Assembly: GCF_002831565.1 (NCBI RefSeq)
Contig: NZ_CP025096.1
Span: 6,873,014 to 6,937,013 of the forward strand
Length of the DNA stretch: 64,000 nucleotides
Origin: Spirosoma pollinicola
Lineage (GTDB): Bacteria > Bacteroidota > Bacteroidia > Cytophagales > Spirosomataceae
Reading direction: 5' to 3'
Positions within the stretch are counted from its first letter, which is position 1. Each line of letters begins with the position of its first letter. The notes under the pieces are model-generated. The model had not been told where the DNA came from. It saw only the letters and a list, made by a program, of their open reading frames with translations, and did not search any database. This document shows, piece by piece, positions 42,179 to 50,844 of the stretch. Both the position numbers and the translations under genes were made by a program.

Positions 42179-43305
42179 TATGTTGTAGATAGGTTTCTTG
42201 CCGTTTCATAAAAATCGACCCAGCGAGTCGGGTTGGCCGTTATATCGTAATCCCGGCGAGCCAGCTGCAAAGCCCGCTCTCGATACAATTCGTAGTGGCT
42301 GGGCGGCATAGTCAGAAATGATTCGATAGCCTGACGAAGTAAATCTGGCTCATTCTGAACCCATCGGCCAGCCTGCTCCTCCTCAAGAATCTGCCAGGGC
42401 GTGTTGGTAGAGGCCACAACGGGGGTTCCCTGCGCCAGCGATTCAATGACGACATTGCCAAAATTCTCGGCATGAGAGGGCAAAATCAGCAAATGAGCAT
42501 CGGCATATAATTGCTCCTTTTGCTCACCCTGCACCACACCGATAAACGACACTTTTGCCGAAATACCCAGCATTCGTACCAATTCGCGCAACGTCCAGGC
42601 ATACATTTTATCCGAATCCGACCCGGCAATAAGTAGCGAGTACTCACTTCCGCGAAATAACGTTGATGCACTGAGGGCTTCCAGAAGCCGATCAATGCCT
42701 TTGATTGGGTGCATTCGACCTATATACAGCAGATAAGGTCGGGCTACCCGAACTATTGGCATAGGCAATTCCATCATCGTTCGGATTTCGCCGATTCGGG
42801 CATCCGGCCCAAAATGTTGTCTAATCTGATTGCGTTCCTCTGCGCTGGCAGCATGAAACAACACATCCGAATTAAACCACCGGAATAGCGTCAATAAAAA
42901 CTGTTTCAACCGGGGTCGAAACGCAAGGGCGGCCGGACTCAATTCACCGTGGGGCGACCATACAATGGGCTTTCTCAATAGCCGACAGCAGATGAGCCAG
43001 GCAAAGGAAGCGGGGTAGAAGAGGCTGTTTAGATGCACAACATCGGCCTGCCGAATGGCCCGCCAGCCATACCATATGTGCCTGAGAGGGACATAGAAAT
43101 GTGGATTTCCGGTATAAATCACTCGTCCACAATCCCGAACCAGCCAACGGTTATGTGGTATCGACGAGGGTATGTCCTGCGATGTAGCCACCACCGTAAC
43201 GTCGTGCCCGGCGGTGGTGAGCGTCTTTGCCAGCCAGTAAATTGTAGTGGCCGCCCCACCAACGGGCGCGGGGTAAAACCAATCGGCCGACAGTGCTATT
43301 TTCAT
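42178..43305 (-). CDS. Glycosyltransferase family 4 (GT-B)
   Basis: A 375-residue glycosyltransferase. The N-terminal acceptor domain begins MKIALSADWFYPAPVGGAA with the glycine loop, and the C-terminal donor domain has YLLYIGRMHPIKGIDRLLEAL and PSHAENFGNVVIESLAQGTPVV, the classical EX7E region (E in NFGNVVIE). It is coupled by overlaps to genes on both sides. It should transfer an activated sugar to the growing repeat unit at the inner membrane's cytoplasmic face. Donor and linkage are unknown. Confidence 0.92.
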   Translation of the reverse strand: MKIALSADWFYPAPVGGAATTIYWLAKTLTTAGHDVTVVATSQDIPSSIPHNRWLVRDCGRVIYTGNPHFYVPLRHIWYGWRAIRQADVVHLNSLFYPASFAWLICCRLLRKPIVWSPHGELSPAALAFRPRLKQFLLTLFRWFNSDVLFHAASAEERNQIRQHFGPDARIGEIRTMMELPMPIVRVARPYLLYIGRMHPIKGIDRLLEALSASTLFRGSEYSLLIAGSDSDKMYAWTLRELVRMLGISAKVSFIGVVQGEQKEQLYADAHLLILPSHAENFGNVVIESLAQGTPVVASTNTPWQILEEEQAGRWVQNEPDLLRQAIESFLTMPPSHYELYRERALQLARRDYDITANPTRWVDFYETARNLSTT

Positions 43306-44318
43306 ATAACAGGTTGCGCTGATAACGATGGACAGCCTTGCTCATACAGCGATTGATACCGGTGGGCAGCTAGTTCGACTGTATAGCATTGCGCGTTTCT
43401 TAACCCTTCTTCAATGAGGTGTTGTCGGTATATATCATCGTGAATGAGTCGCGAAATACCGGCCCGAATGGCGGGGATATTCGTCGGATTGACCAACAGG
43501 GCAGCTTCAGCGGCAACTTCCCGCATGGGTGAAACATCGGACGTAATAATGGCCCGACCAATGGCATTGGCTTCGAGAATAGGCATACCAAAGCCTTCAT
43601 ACGTCGAAACAAACGTGACGATGTCGCAGGCGGTATACAGTTGAACGATAGCCTCCCGGCTGAGATCGACGTACTGCCGAAAGTCAATTTGCCGTTGGTG
43701 CAACTCCGCCCGGATTTCCTTGGTTAGCGGGCCAACGATCACGAGTGTGCAGGAAATACCTTCGATGGCCGCGATCAGGCTGGGCAGGTTTTTATGCGGA
43801 GCCGTCCCGATTTGCAAGAGAATAGGTTTAGCATGATAAAATACTCCGGGACTCGCCATTAACGTTGGGTCGCAGGCGTTAGGCACCACCTTTACTTTGT
43901 GTGCGATAGGACCCACATAACGCAACAGTTCCTGTCGCGTTTTTCCTGAAACAGCCGTTACAACGCCCGCCCGGCGAATGGGCAGGTAATACCAGAACAG
44001 CCAGAAGATCGCGTATCGTAGTGGACGATGCCGGTTGTTTTTCAACAAACTACAGTCATGAATAGTAAGTACCGTGCGGGATGCCGGTAGGGCCAGCGCC
44101 AGATAATGTACATCGCCCGTGATATGAAAAACGCTGGCGGTCAGTTGCTTTACGAAACGCAGATTTTGCCAGACTGTTCGCACTCCCCGGCTTATGTGCG
44201 GCAGCCGAACGGCTTTTGTTTGTATTCCAGCCTCTTCTATTTCGCAGCGAATCGTATCGAACAGATGCTCGATACTGTGTCCGGTTCCGGAGCTGCGAAA
44301 TAGGTAGAGAATGGTCAT
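43302..44318 (-). CDS. Glycosyltransferase family 4 (GT-B)
   Basis: A 338-residue glycosyltransferase with the opening MTILYLFRSSGTGHSIEHLF. Its donor domain includes ILLQIGTAPHKNLPSLIAAI and STYEGFGMPILEANAIGRAI (EGFGxPxLEA, the EX7E motif). It resembles mannosyl- or rhamnosyl-type GT4 enzymes (WbnH-like). It overlaps the next gene by 4 bases and starts 3 bases after the polymerase-like gene ends, firmly inside the operon. Confidence 0.92.
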   Translation of the reverse strand: MTILYLFRSSGTGHSIEHLFDTIRCEIEEAGIQTKAVRLPHISRGVRTVWQNLRFVKQLTASVFHITGDVHYLALALPASRTVLTIHDCSLLKNNRHRPLRYAIFWLFWYYLPIRRAGVVTAVSGKTRQELLRYVGPIAHKVKVVPNACDPTLMASPGVFYHAKPILLQIGTAPHKNLPSLIAAIEGISCTLVIVGPLTKEIRAELHQRQIDFRQYVDLSREAIVQLYTACDIVTFVSTYEGFGMPILEANAIGRAIITSDVSPMREVAAEAALLVNPTNIPAIRAGISRLIHDDIYRQHLIEEGLRNAQCYTVELAAHRYQSLYEQGCPSLSAQPVI

Positions 44319-44321
44319 AGA

Positions 44322-45800
44322 CTATAGTTCGGTGCTTTCAGCCGTTTTGTACTGAAGCGGAGTATGCACCGTTTTTCTGAAAAACAAACGCGTCAGGATA
44401 TAGTATAAGAACAGGTTTCGAATAGTGGCCAGATAGGTTATCATGTCCATTTCGACCATCGACAAAGCCAGGTGTATGGACATACAGCAGACAACCAGCG
44501 AAAACAACGGACTTCCGTACTGGTTCGTCACGAAGTAAATCCCATAAAACAGTATAGAAATGAAACCTGTATAGAGAAAACACCCAAGCCAGCCGAAGTC
44601 AATAAATGACTCTAAATAAAGTGTTTCGCTAATATCTGTCAGGCGTAGGGCATACGTACTTTCATACAGGGCTTCCTTCGCCAGGACGGATTTTTTATCA
44701 ACCAGAAAATCACTCGGCGTAGCCAGCAGTATACTGTTCCGTAACGCTTTACCTGCCAATGGTTTATGCGCTGTTGTTCTGAATAAATTAATAAACTGAC
44801 CAATAGCAAGCGAACTATAAACGCTTCTGAACGCCATGTTGGTCGTTCGTATTTTATCATATTGGTCGTCGTCAATGGCTTGTAAGCCCCGAAAACCATC
44901 GACCACGCTCATCCGTTGAAGATTCGCAAACCCATACACGGTACGTAGTTTATGATATGTGTCGGCAATGGTCAGAATTAGCAGGATGCTCAGTAGTATG
45001 GGCACGATATGGCCGACAATGTATTTACCTGTCAATACACGTTCGTAGGTGAACCCGGCAAGCAGTAGGGCAAAAAAGTAGAGTACGCTACGACGACCGA
45101 ATAGAAAAAACCAACTCAGCTCGCCCAGAAGCAGCCCAACAATCAACAAACCAACCAGCCATTGGCGCGTTTGAACACAGTAACGGGCATAATAAGCAAG
45201 TACGAAGGGTACTACCGGCGCCAGGGGTGTAATCAGTGCCAGTAACGGATGCGTTGGTTCGCCTTCAGTTGCCAGATCATTCCCACCATAAACAATCACG
45301 TTGATGTTGAGCAGGTAAAGCTGGCAACCAAAAACGCCCACGACCAGTATCAATGTTGCACGCCTATGGGTTTGCAGGCAAGACTGCACATCCTGATAAA
45401 TGGACAGCATCATGCCGGACGTATGCAGGCGGTTACCCAGCAGCCAGAGGGCTATGGCAAATGCATTCGCATACCCCTGAGCGAGTGAAAGGTCTGTTGC
45501 TGTGGTATATGTGTAGGCCAGGGTAATTTCCCACATATCCGTTGATATGAATGAGATAGCCACAAAACCAATCAGCATTCCTAACGCACTGGCCACGCTG
45601 ATAATGACGGCTGCCATCAGCAGAAAATTGACACGTCTGTGGGGTATTATCAGCAAATTACCCAGTCCGTAAAGCCCGCCAATAAGTGACAGAACACAGG
45701 TACAAATCAGCCAAAATTCAGAGCCGCCGAATAATGACATTCCCGAACTTAGCACGGCTAAACTGCTGTAGATTATAAACTTTCTGTCATGGAGATTCAC
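44322..45800 (-). CDS. Wzy-like polysaccharide polymerase (multi-spanning membrane protein)
   Basis: A 492-residue membrane protein with about eleven to twelve hydrophobic helices and a large hydrophilic loop near residues 305-385 (GFRGLQAIDDDQYDKIR...). This matches the O-antigen polymerase layout. Wzy proteins have little sequence conservation, so the name relies on topology and on the neighbours: glycosyltransferases on both sides and a Wzz-like gene upstream. It would join lipid-linked repeat units on the periplasmic side. A flippase is a less likely alternative since the regular Wzx pattern is missing. Confidence 0.75.
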   Translation of the reverse strand: MNLHDRKFIIYSSLAVLSSGMSLFGGSEFWLICTCVLSLIGGLYGLGNLLIIPHRRVNFLLMAAVIISVASALGMLIGFVAISFISTDMWEITLAYTYTTATDLSLAQGYANAFAIALWLLGNRLHTSGMMLSIYQDVQSCLQTHRRATLILVVGVFGCQLYLLNINVIVYGGNDLATEGEPTHPLLALITPLAPVVPFVLAYYARYCVQTRQWLVGLLIVGLLLGELSWFFLFGRRSVLYFFALLLAGFTYERVLTGKYIVGHIVPILLSILLILTIADTYHKLRTVYGFANLQRMSVVDGFRGLQAIDDDQYDKIRTTNMAFRSVYSSLAIGQFINLFRTTAHKPLAGKALRNSILLATPSDFLVDKKSVLAKEALYESTYALRLTDISETLYLESFIDFGWLGCFLYTGFISILFYGIYFVTNQYGSPLFSLVVCCMSIHLALSMVEMDMITYLATIRNLFLYYILTRLFFRKTVHTPLQYKTAESTEL

Positions 45801-45834
45801 TGTGCTTCGTGGATTACGACCGTGGAGGCTACCA

Positions 45835-46857
45835 TTATCTGTCCTTCATCAGCGATAGAGAAGACATCCCCACCGTTTGAATTAACTGCCTGACACGTAA
45901 ATCGAGGCTATGATATTGCTGAAAATGAGCATATTGACGACTTGTCAGTGCATACCGCTCTCTGGGGTGAGCCAGATAATGCCGAATTTTATCAATGGCC
46001 TCATCTATTGATTTATAGGTTACCAGATCAGCCGGAACACCTGTGTATTCATCAATCGTCGGTTTATAATCGGACAGTTGAAAGCCGCCAATAGCGTTAA
46101 TCTCAAAGTATTTCTGATTGACCGATGTAACTTCGGCGTAGTGGAAATTATTGAAAACGATTTTAGCTCCGTACAACAGTCGATTCTTTTCTGCACCAAC
46201 CAGATACTTCTGCCGGAAAGCCGTCCGCACCATCGGACGCAGGTAAGGGCCTTCGACCCCATACACCGCCACTTTTATTCCAGCCCGCATCAGAAGTTCA
46301 ATCATCCGGGCGCGATATGCATATAAATTACCAAAGACCAGCACATCAATATTTGTGAGCCATTCTGCAACGCTTTTCTCGACCGTTGGTTTCTGGTGAA
46401 TGCGCGGGTTGAAGCCTTCGGGCAGATAATGTGCGTTAGCCCCAACTTTATTGCGCAGAAAGTCAACGATATACGGCTCTTTGGAAAAATAATAATCGAA
46501 TTCGGCGGCAATGATCTGCTGCTTTTCAAGGTTCGACAGCGCATCTGGATTCATTTGTACAATGGGCACCCCAGCTACGTGTTCCTTGAGCTGTTTCACA
46601 ATCAGAGGGTGCAGATTTCGGTATACGACAAGTACCAGATCAGTTTGAACTGAAGCTACTTTATGCGCCAAACGAACACTAACCACCCGATCATACGATT
46701 CAAGAAAACGCGACGCCCAATAATTCAGCCTGGCCGAAACAGGCAACACATCCGTAATATCGACGATTGAAACAGTATGTCCCAGTGCCCTGAACGAATC
46801 GCTCAGGTTGTACTCATAAGAATCAAATGCCCTGTGGCCCACAATAACTACCTTCAT
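45835..46857 (-). CDS. Glycosyltransferase, CgeB/GT1-like
   Basis: A 340-residue protein from ATG 46857 (MKVVIVGHRAFDSYEYNLSD). Nine further codons upstream (to 46884) overlap the preceding gene. It contains LVLVVYRNLHPLIVKQLKEH and the C-terminal KIVFNNFHYAEVTSVNQKYFEINAIGGF, typical of the CgeB-like glycosyltransferase family in which a conserved 'R-x-FE-x-x-A-x-G' segment binds the donor. The role is in repeat-unit assembly by context. It ends 34 bases before the polymerase-like gene. Confidence 0.82.
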   Translation of the reverse strand: MKVVIVGHRAFDSYEYNLSDSFRALGHTVSIVDITDVLPVSARLNYWASRFLESYDRVVSVRLAHKVASVQTDLVLVVYRNLHPLIVKQLKEHVAGVPIVQMNPDALSNLEKQQIIAAEFDYYFSKEPYIVDFLRNKVGANAHYLPEGFNPRIHQKPTVEKSVAEWLTNIDVLVFGNLYAYRARMIELLMRAGIKVAVYGVEGPYLRPMVRTAFRQKYLVGAEKNRLLYGAKIVFNNFHYAEVTSVNQKYFEINAIGGFQLSDYKPTIDEYTGVPADLVTYKSIDEAIDKIRHYLAHPRERYALTSRQYAHFQQYHSLDLRVRQLIQTVGMSSLSLMKDR

Positions 46858-46871
46858 CGTCTTACCTACGT

Positions 46872-48164
46872 TTACAATCGCCAATATTCGATTCCGGCAC
46901 TTTTTTGTACAGTATACATGCCTTTCAAATCCAGCAGAATCGGAGACTCGCTCATCAACGACCTGAAATAAGCAGCATCAAATGCCCGATAGCTGTCATG
47001 ACTAACCGCCACTATAACTGCATCATATTGACCAACAGGCTTTTCCATTAAGCTCATATTATATTCGTGAGCTACTTCATTCGGCGATGCAAGCGGGTCA
47101 ACGATGTGTACGTTAACGGCATATTTCATCAACTCCCGTACCAGATCGGCCACTTTGGAATTGCGGATGTCGGCAATATTTTCCTTGAAAGCCAGTCCCA
47201 TCACCAGCACTTTTGTTTGTGCCGGATTCTTACCCACCTGCAACAGCAGCTGTACCAGTTTCGTGGCCACAAAAGCGGGCATACCGTCGTTGACACGCCG
47301 ACCGGAATTGATCACCTGTGGTTCATAGCCAAGTTGCCGGGCTTTGTAAAGCAGATAATACGGGTCTATTCCAATGCAGTGCCCGCCCACCAGGCCCGGT
47401 GTAAATGGCAGGAAATTCCATTTTGTCGATGCAGCGTTAAGGACTTCCTGAGTATCGATACCCATCTTATCGAAAATGATGGCCAGCTCGTTCATGAGCG
47501 ATATATTCAAATCGCGTTGAACGTTTTCGATGACTTTAGCGGCTTCGGCAACCTTGATACTAGGTGCCGTGTACACTCCCGCCTGAATAATGCTGCTGTA
47601 TACGGCAGCAATAGTTTGTGTAGCATCACCGTCGCTTCCCGAAACAACTTTACGAATATCGGTCAACGTACGAACCTTATCGCCGGGGTTGATTCGCTCC
47701 GGCGAGTAGCCCAGTTTAAACTCACGGCCCAGCGTTAGTCCAGATTCGTGTTCCAGAATGGGCAGACAGTCTTCTTCCGTACAGCCCGGATATACTGTCG
47801 ATTCATAGACTACATAATCACCGGGTTTCAGTACCCGACCAATCGTTTCCGATGCCCGTTGCAAGGGTTTCAGGTTAGGTACTTTATAATCGTCTACGGG
47901 CGTGGGTACGGCAACGATAAAGAAATGAGCGTGCTTCAGATCATCCGGATTGGCCGTAAAAAAGATATCCGTTCCGGTAAATGCATCCGCTTGCAGTTGC
48001 CGGGACGGATCTTCATTTTGTTGCAGCATAGCTACTCGCCCGGCGTTGTTATCAAAACCAACAACCCGGAACTGACGGGCAAGCGCAAGCGCAAGCGGCA
48101 GACCAACATAGCCCAAACCGATCACGGCAATTTGTTTTTCTTTCTGTTGAAGGGCGTTTAGCAA
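46872..48164 (-). CDS. wecC: Nucleotide-sugar dehydrogenase, probably UDP-ManNAc dehydrogenase
   Basis: About 430 residues. The NAD-binding motif AVIGLGYVGLPLALALA comes very near the start. No ATG precedes it closely, so a TTG at 48164 is the best start; the frame stays open to 48257 inside the upstream gene. The catalytic cysteine lies in GGHCIGIDPYYL. It fits the WecC/TviB/WbpA type that oxidises UDP-ManNAc or UDP-GlcNAc to the uronic acid in two NAD+ steps. With the UDP-GlcNAc 2-epimerase at 39796, the likely product is UDP-ManNAcA. The TTG start suggests weak or coupled translation. Confidence 0.9.
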   Translation of the reverse strand: MLNALQQKEKQIAVIGLGYVGLPLALALARQFRVVGFDNNAGRVAMLQQNEDPSRQLQADAFTGTDIFFTANPDDLKHAHFFIVAVPTPVDDYKVPNLKPLQRASETIGRVLKPGDYVVYESTVYPGCTEEDCLPILEHESGLTLGREFKLGYSPERINPGDKVRTLTDIRKVVSGSDGDATQTIAAVYSSIIQAGVYTAPSIKVAEAAKVIENVQRDLNISLMNELAIIFDKMGIDTQEVLNAASTKWNFLPFTPGLVGGHCIGIDPYYLLYKARQLGYEPQVINSGRRVNDGMPAFVATKLVQLLLQVGKNPAQTKVLVMGLAFKENIADIRNSKVADLVRELMKYAVNVHIVDPLASPNEVAHEYNMSLMEKPVGQYDAVIVAVSHDSYRAFDAAYFRSLMSESPILLDLKGMYTVQKSAGIEYWRL

Positions 48165-48207
48165 CGAATTAGTTTTGTTAAGGTAGTTCCTGTTGAGTTT
48201 GTGTTTT

Positions 48208-49308
48208 CTACTTTGTTTGTTCCGCGTCCAGTATAGTCCGCCATTTCTCCACCACATCTACCTGTTGAGCCAACATATATAATCCACTGATTGTCAGACC
48301 GGCCATCGCAAAAACCAGAACCACAAGTGTTCGCCTGGGCGATGTTCGTTTGAGCGGCACCTTAGGCGGTTCGAGCACAGTAAAGACCGGCGTTCTGGCC
48401 TGTACGTTTAGTTTCGCCTGCTCAAACTGGCGTGCCAGCTCTGTATAAACGGTTTGAGCAATACTCAGTTCAGTTTCCATTTGTTGCCTGTCCATTGTGG
48501 TCGCCAGCATCACAACGTGTTTGTGTTGATCGTCATAGTGAAACAGGGCAAGCTGCGCGTTCATATACCGTTTGTGTGCGTCGGCCTGTTGGCGGTCGTA
48601 GAAGCGTAAGTCCTGCCGTGCTTTCCCGGTTCGGTAATTTCGCACATACTGCGTCAGGTACTTCATGGACAGTTGTGCTACGGCTGCCGCTACATTGGCA
48701 TCGGGCATACTGGCCGTGATGGTAATAATGCCCGAACGTGTATCAAATCTGGCCGCGACACGCTCACTAATTTCTTCGACTAACTCCTGTTGCAGAACCG
48801 ACAATCGCACCGTTCCGTCTGGCTTGCTTATGGGTTTTAGGCCAACTTTTCCGGCTGGATTAAACGAAAAAAACCGGTTGAATGACCAACCAGTATCGTT
48901 GGGATGTAAGAACGCACCCACCGTCTGCCCCTGTCCATCGGTTGTTGTAATTGGTTGATCTATCAAATAGAGCACAAAAGGTGTGCTCTGCAAAACAGTG
49001 GGATATAAATCTGGCCGAATGGCATCCTCACGCTCAGCGTCCGAAAAATCTATTCCGGCAAAGCCCGCTACCGATGCCAGGCGTTTGAGTACATCGCCCG
49101 ATCCGCTGTTCAGTTCGGGCATCAGTCGCGCTTCCGACCGAAATTCCGGTTTTATCAGCAATGCTACTACCACACCTAACAAAGCAAACAATAAACCGCC
49201 AATCAACACGGCACGCCTTCCCAGCCACAGCGTTCGTACAATCACATCGGTCGGCAAACGCGACCTGCGATTTTTAGATAACGTCGGGTTAGATTCGGTC
49301 AAAACCAT
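48208..49308 (-). CDS. Wzz-like polysaccharide chain-length / co-polymerase protein
   Basis: A 366-residue inner-membrane protein. Transmembrane helix 1 is near residues 33-53 (AVLIGGLLFALLGVVVALLI), and helix 2 near 328-348 with the preceding Pro-rich PPKVPLKRTSPRR motif typical of Wzz. The long helical periplasmic domain lies between. No C-terminal tyrosine-kinase domain is fused. It would set the length of the polymer made by the Wzy-like enzyme. It is the first gene of the visible polysaccharide operon on the minus strand. Confidence 0.88.
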   Translation of the reverse strand: MVLTESNPTLSKNRRSRLPTDVIVRTLWLGRRAVLIGGLLFALLGVVVALLIKPEFRSEARLMPELNSGSGDVLKRLASVAGFAGIDFSDAEREDAIRPDLYPTVLQSTPFVLYLIDQPITTTDGQGQTVGAFLHPNDTGWSFNRFFSFNPAGKVGLKPISKPDGTVRLSVLQQELVEEISERVAARFDTRSGIITITASMPDANVAAAVAQLSMKYLTQYVRNYRTGKARQDLRFYDRQQADAHKRYMNAQLALFHYDDQHKHVVMLATTMDRQQMETELSIAQTVYTELARQFEQAKLNVQARTPVFTVLEPPKVPLKRTSPRRTLVVLVFAMAGLTISGLYMLAQQVDVVEKWRTILDAEQTK

Positions 49309-49382
49309 CTTGTGAAGGTAGTACGGGCATGCAGTTTATCTCTTGCCAGATTCAGGAACATGTATGAGACTGCAAAACATAG

Positions 49383-49416
49383 AAAAAGTCTCCTAAACCA
49401 ACATTTAGGAGACTTT
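49383..49416 (-). terminator. Intrinsic terminator after tgt
   Basis: AAAAAGTCTCCTAAA pairs with TTTAGGAGACTTT around a six-base loop. In the minus direction it ends with a T-run and closes tgt before the polysaccharide operon starts. Confidence 0.85.
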
Positions 49417-49489
49417 ACGTTCAAGAATTAACCACATCCGACGTTTAAGGGAAACGTTAGCTCTATTGAATCAACGACTGCCGCTTGTC

Positions 49490-50620
49490 TTATAAACGCT
49501 GCATCAGGTGAACGACCATTTCATTTTTCCAGGAAACAAAATCGCCCACTGCAATGTGCGCCCGCGCCTGCCGAACCAGCCACAGGTAAAACGTCAGGTT
49601 ATGCAGGCTGGCAATCTGACCGCCCAGCAACTCCTCCGATTTGATCAAATGCCGTAAATACGCTTTCGAATAAAAGGTGCTGGCATACCCACCCAAACCC
49701 GCATCGATGGGACTAAAATCACGGTTCCATTTTTCGTTTTTAATGTTGATAATACCTTCCGTAGTGAACAAAAGACCATGGCGGGCGTTGCGGGTAGGCA
49801 TTACACAATCGAACATATCCACACCTAAAGCAATGGCTTCCAGAATATTAGCCGGCGTCCCTACGCCCATCAAATAGCGGGGTTTATCGACGGGTAGAAT
49901 ACCATTCACGAGTTCGATCATGGCGTACATTTCCTCGGCAGGCTCGCCCACCGCTAACCCGCCAATGGCGTTCCCTTCGCGCTCTTTGCTCGCAATCATC
50001 TCGGCCGACTGTCGGCGCAGATCGGCGTAGGTACTACCCTGTACAATAGGAAACAGGGTTTGGTTGAACCCATAATGCCCCTCTGTCGCATCGAAGCGAT
50101 TGATGCAGCGATCCAGCCAGCGGTGCGTCATATCCATTGACTTCCGGGCATATTCATAGTCGCAGGGATAGGGTGTACACTCATCGAATGCCATAACAAT
50201 ATCGGCCCCGATCGTGCGCTGAATGTCCATCACACCCTCTGGCGTAAATGTGTGTTTAGAGCCGTCGATGTGCGATTTAAACGTAACACCTTCCTCTTTG
50301 ATCTTTCGGGTACCGGACAAAGAATACACCTGATACCCGCCCGAATCGGTCAGAATAGGCCGTTTCCAGCCATTGAAAGCATGTAATCCACCCGCCTGGC
50401 TCAGCACGTCCAGGCCCGGCCGCATATAGAGGTGATAGGTATTCCCCAGAATAATCTCGGCGTTAACGTCCGTTTCGAGCTCACGCTGATGCACCGCCTT
50501 CACGGTTCCGGCGGTACCAACCGGCATAAAAATCGGTGTTTGGATGGGCCCGTGATCGGTTATCAGCGTTCCCGTTCGCGCCTTCGACTGCGGGTCTTGG
50601 GCAGTAATCGAAAATGTCAT
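49490..50620 (-). CDS. tgt: Queuine tRNA-ribosyltransferase (TGT)
   Basis: A 376-residue TIM barrel that swaps guanine-34 for preQ1 in tRNAs with GUN anticodons. The substrate-binding ILTDSGGYQVYSL (general base Asp) and the nucleophile segment GVDMFDCVMPTRNARHG are intact. The zinc-binding CxCxxC near the C-terminus of Proteobacterial TGT is not present: the equivalent region is DAGLGGYASTFYSKAYLRHL, as I recall for other Bacteroidota TGTs. A TAnnTTTG promoter element lies 5 bases upstream of the ATG, so the mRNA is nearly leaderless. Confidence 0.95.
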   Translation of the reverse strand: MTFSITAQDPQSKARTGTLITDHGPIQTPIFMPVGTAGTVKAVHQRELETDVNAEIILGNTYHLYMRPGLDVLSQAGGLHAFNGWKRPILTDSGGYQVYSLSGTRKIKEEGVTFKSHIDGSKHTFTPEGVMDIQRTIGADIVMAFDECTPYPCDYEYARKSMDMTHRWLDRCINRFDATEGHYGFNQTLFPIVQGSTYADLRRQSAEMIASKEREGNAIGGLAVGEPAEEMYAMIELVNGILPVDKPRYLMGVGTPANILEAIALGVDMFDCVMPTRNARHGLLFTTEGIINIKNEKWNRDFSPIDAGLGGYASTFYSKAYLRHLIKSEELLGGQIASLHNLTFYLWLVRQARAHIAVGDFVSWKNEMVVHLMQRL

Positions 50621-50624
50621 AGTA

Positions 50625-50632
50625 CAAAGATA
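50625..50632 (-). promoter_or_regulatory. Probable -7 element of the tgt promoter
   Basis: TATCTTTG on the minus strand matches TAnnTTTG, four bases before the tgt ATG. Transcription would start at or very close to the start codon. Confidence 0.5.
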
Positions 50633-50639
50633 AGGAAAA

Positions 50640-50770
50640 GGGGTGGAGTGAGGGGAATAGGTGAGGTGAGTGATTATCGTTTATCCTTATCTCCTCACTT
50701 CACCTATTCCACCCACTTCACCAATTTCACTCACTCCACCAACTTCACCCACTCCACCTATTCCACTCAA
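50640..50770. repeat. 9-base tandem repeat with opposing arm (CACTCC-rich intergenic element)
   Basis: Eight degenerate 9-mers of the form TYCACYNAY run from 50699 to 50770 (TTCACCTAT, TCCACCCAC, TTCACCAAT, TTCACTCAC and so on). The stretch 50640-50673 is G-rich (GGTGGAGTGAGG...) and can pair with part of them. It lies between the divergent tgt and glycosyltransferase promoters. Confidence 0.75.
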
Positions 50771-50789
50771 CTTTTCTCTCCATTTCCCC

Positions 50790-50797
50790 TATCTTTG
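50790..50797 (+). promoter_or_regulatory. Probable -7 element of the glycosyltransferase promoter
   Basis: TATCTTTG matches TAnnTTTG and lies 48 bases upstream of the GTG start at 50845. Confidence 0.5.
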
Positions 50798-50844
50798 CGC
50801 CCTTGATTCAGAACCAACGCATTAGCGAGTAAACGTCCCCCTTT

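Noticed and set aside
50699..50770. CRISPR array
   Set aside because: The repeat is a 9-base tandem without spacers. No CRISPR array or cas gene was seen anywhere in the window.
50432..50806. Plus-strand open frame over the tgt 5' end and the 9-base repeat
   Set aside because: It is antisense to tgt, and its C-terminal part merely translates the tandem repeat (Ser/Thr/His/Phe periodicity).
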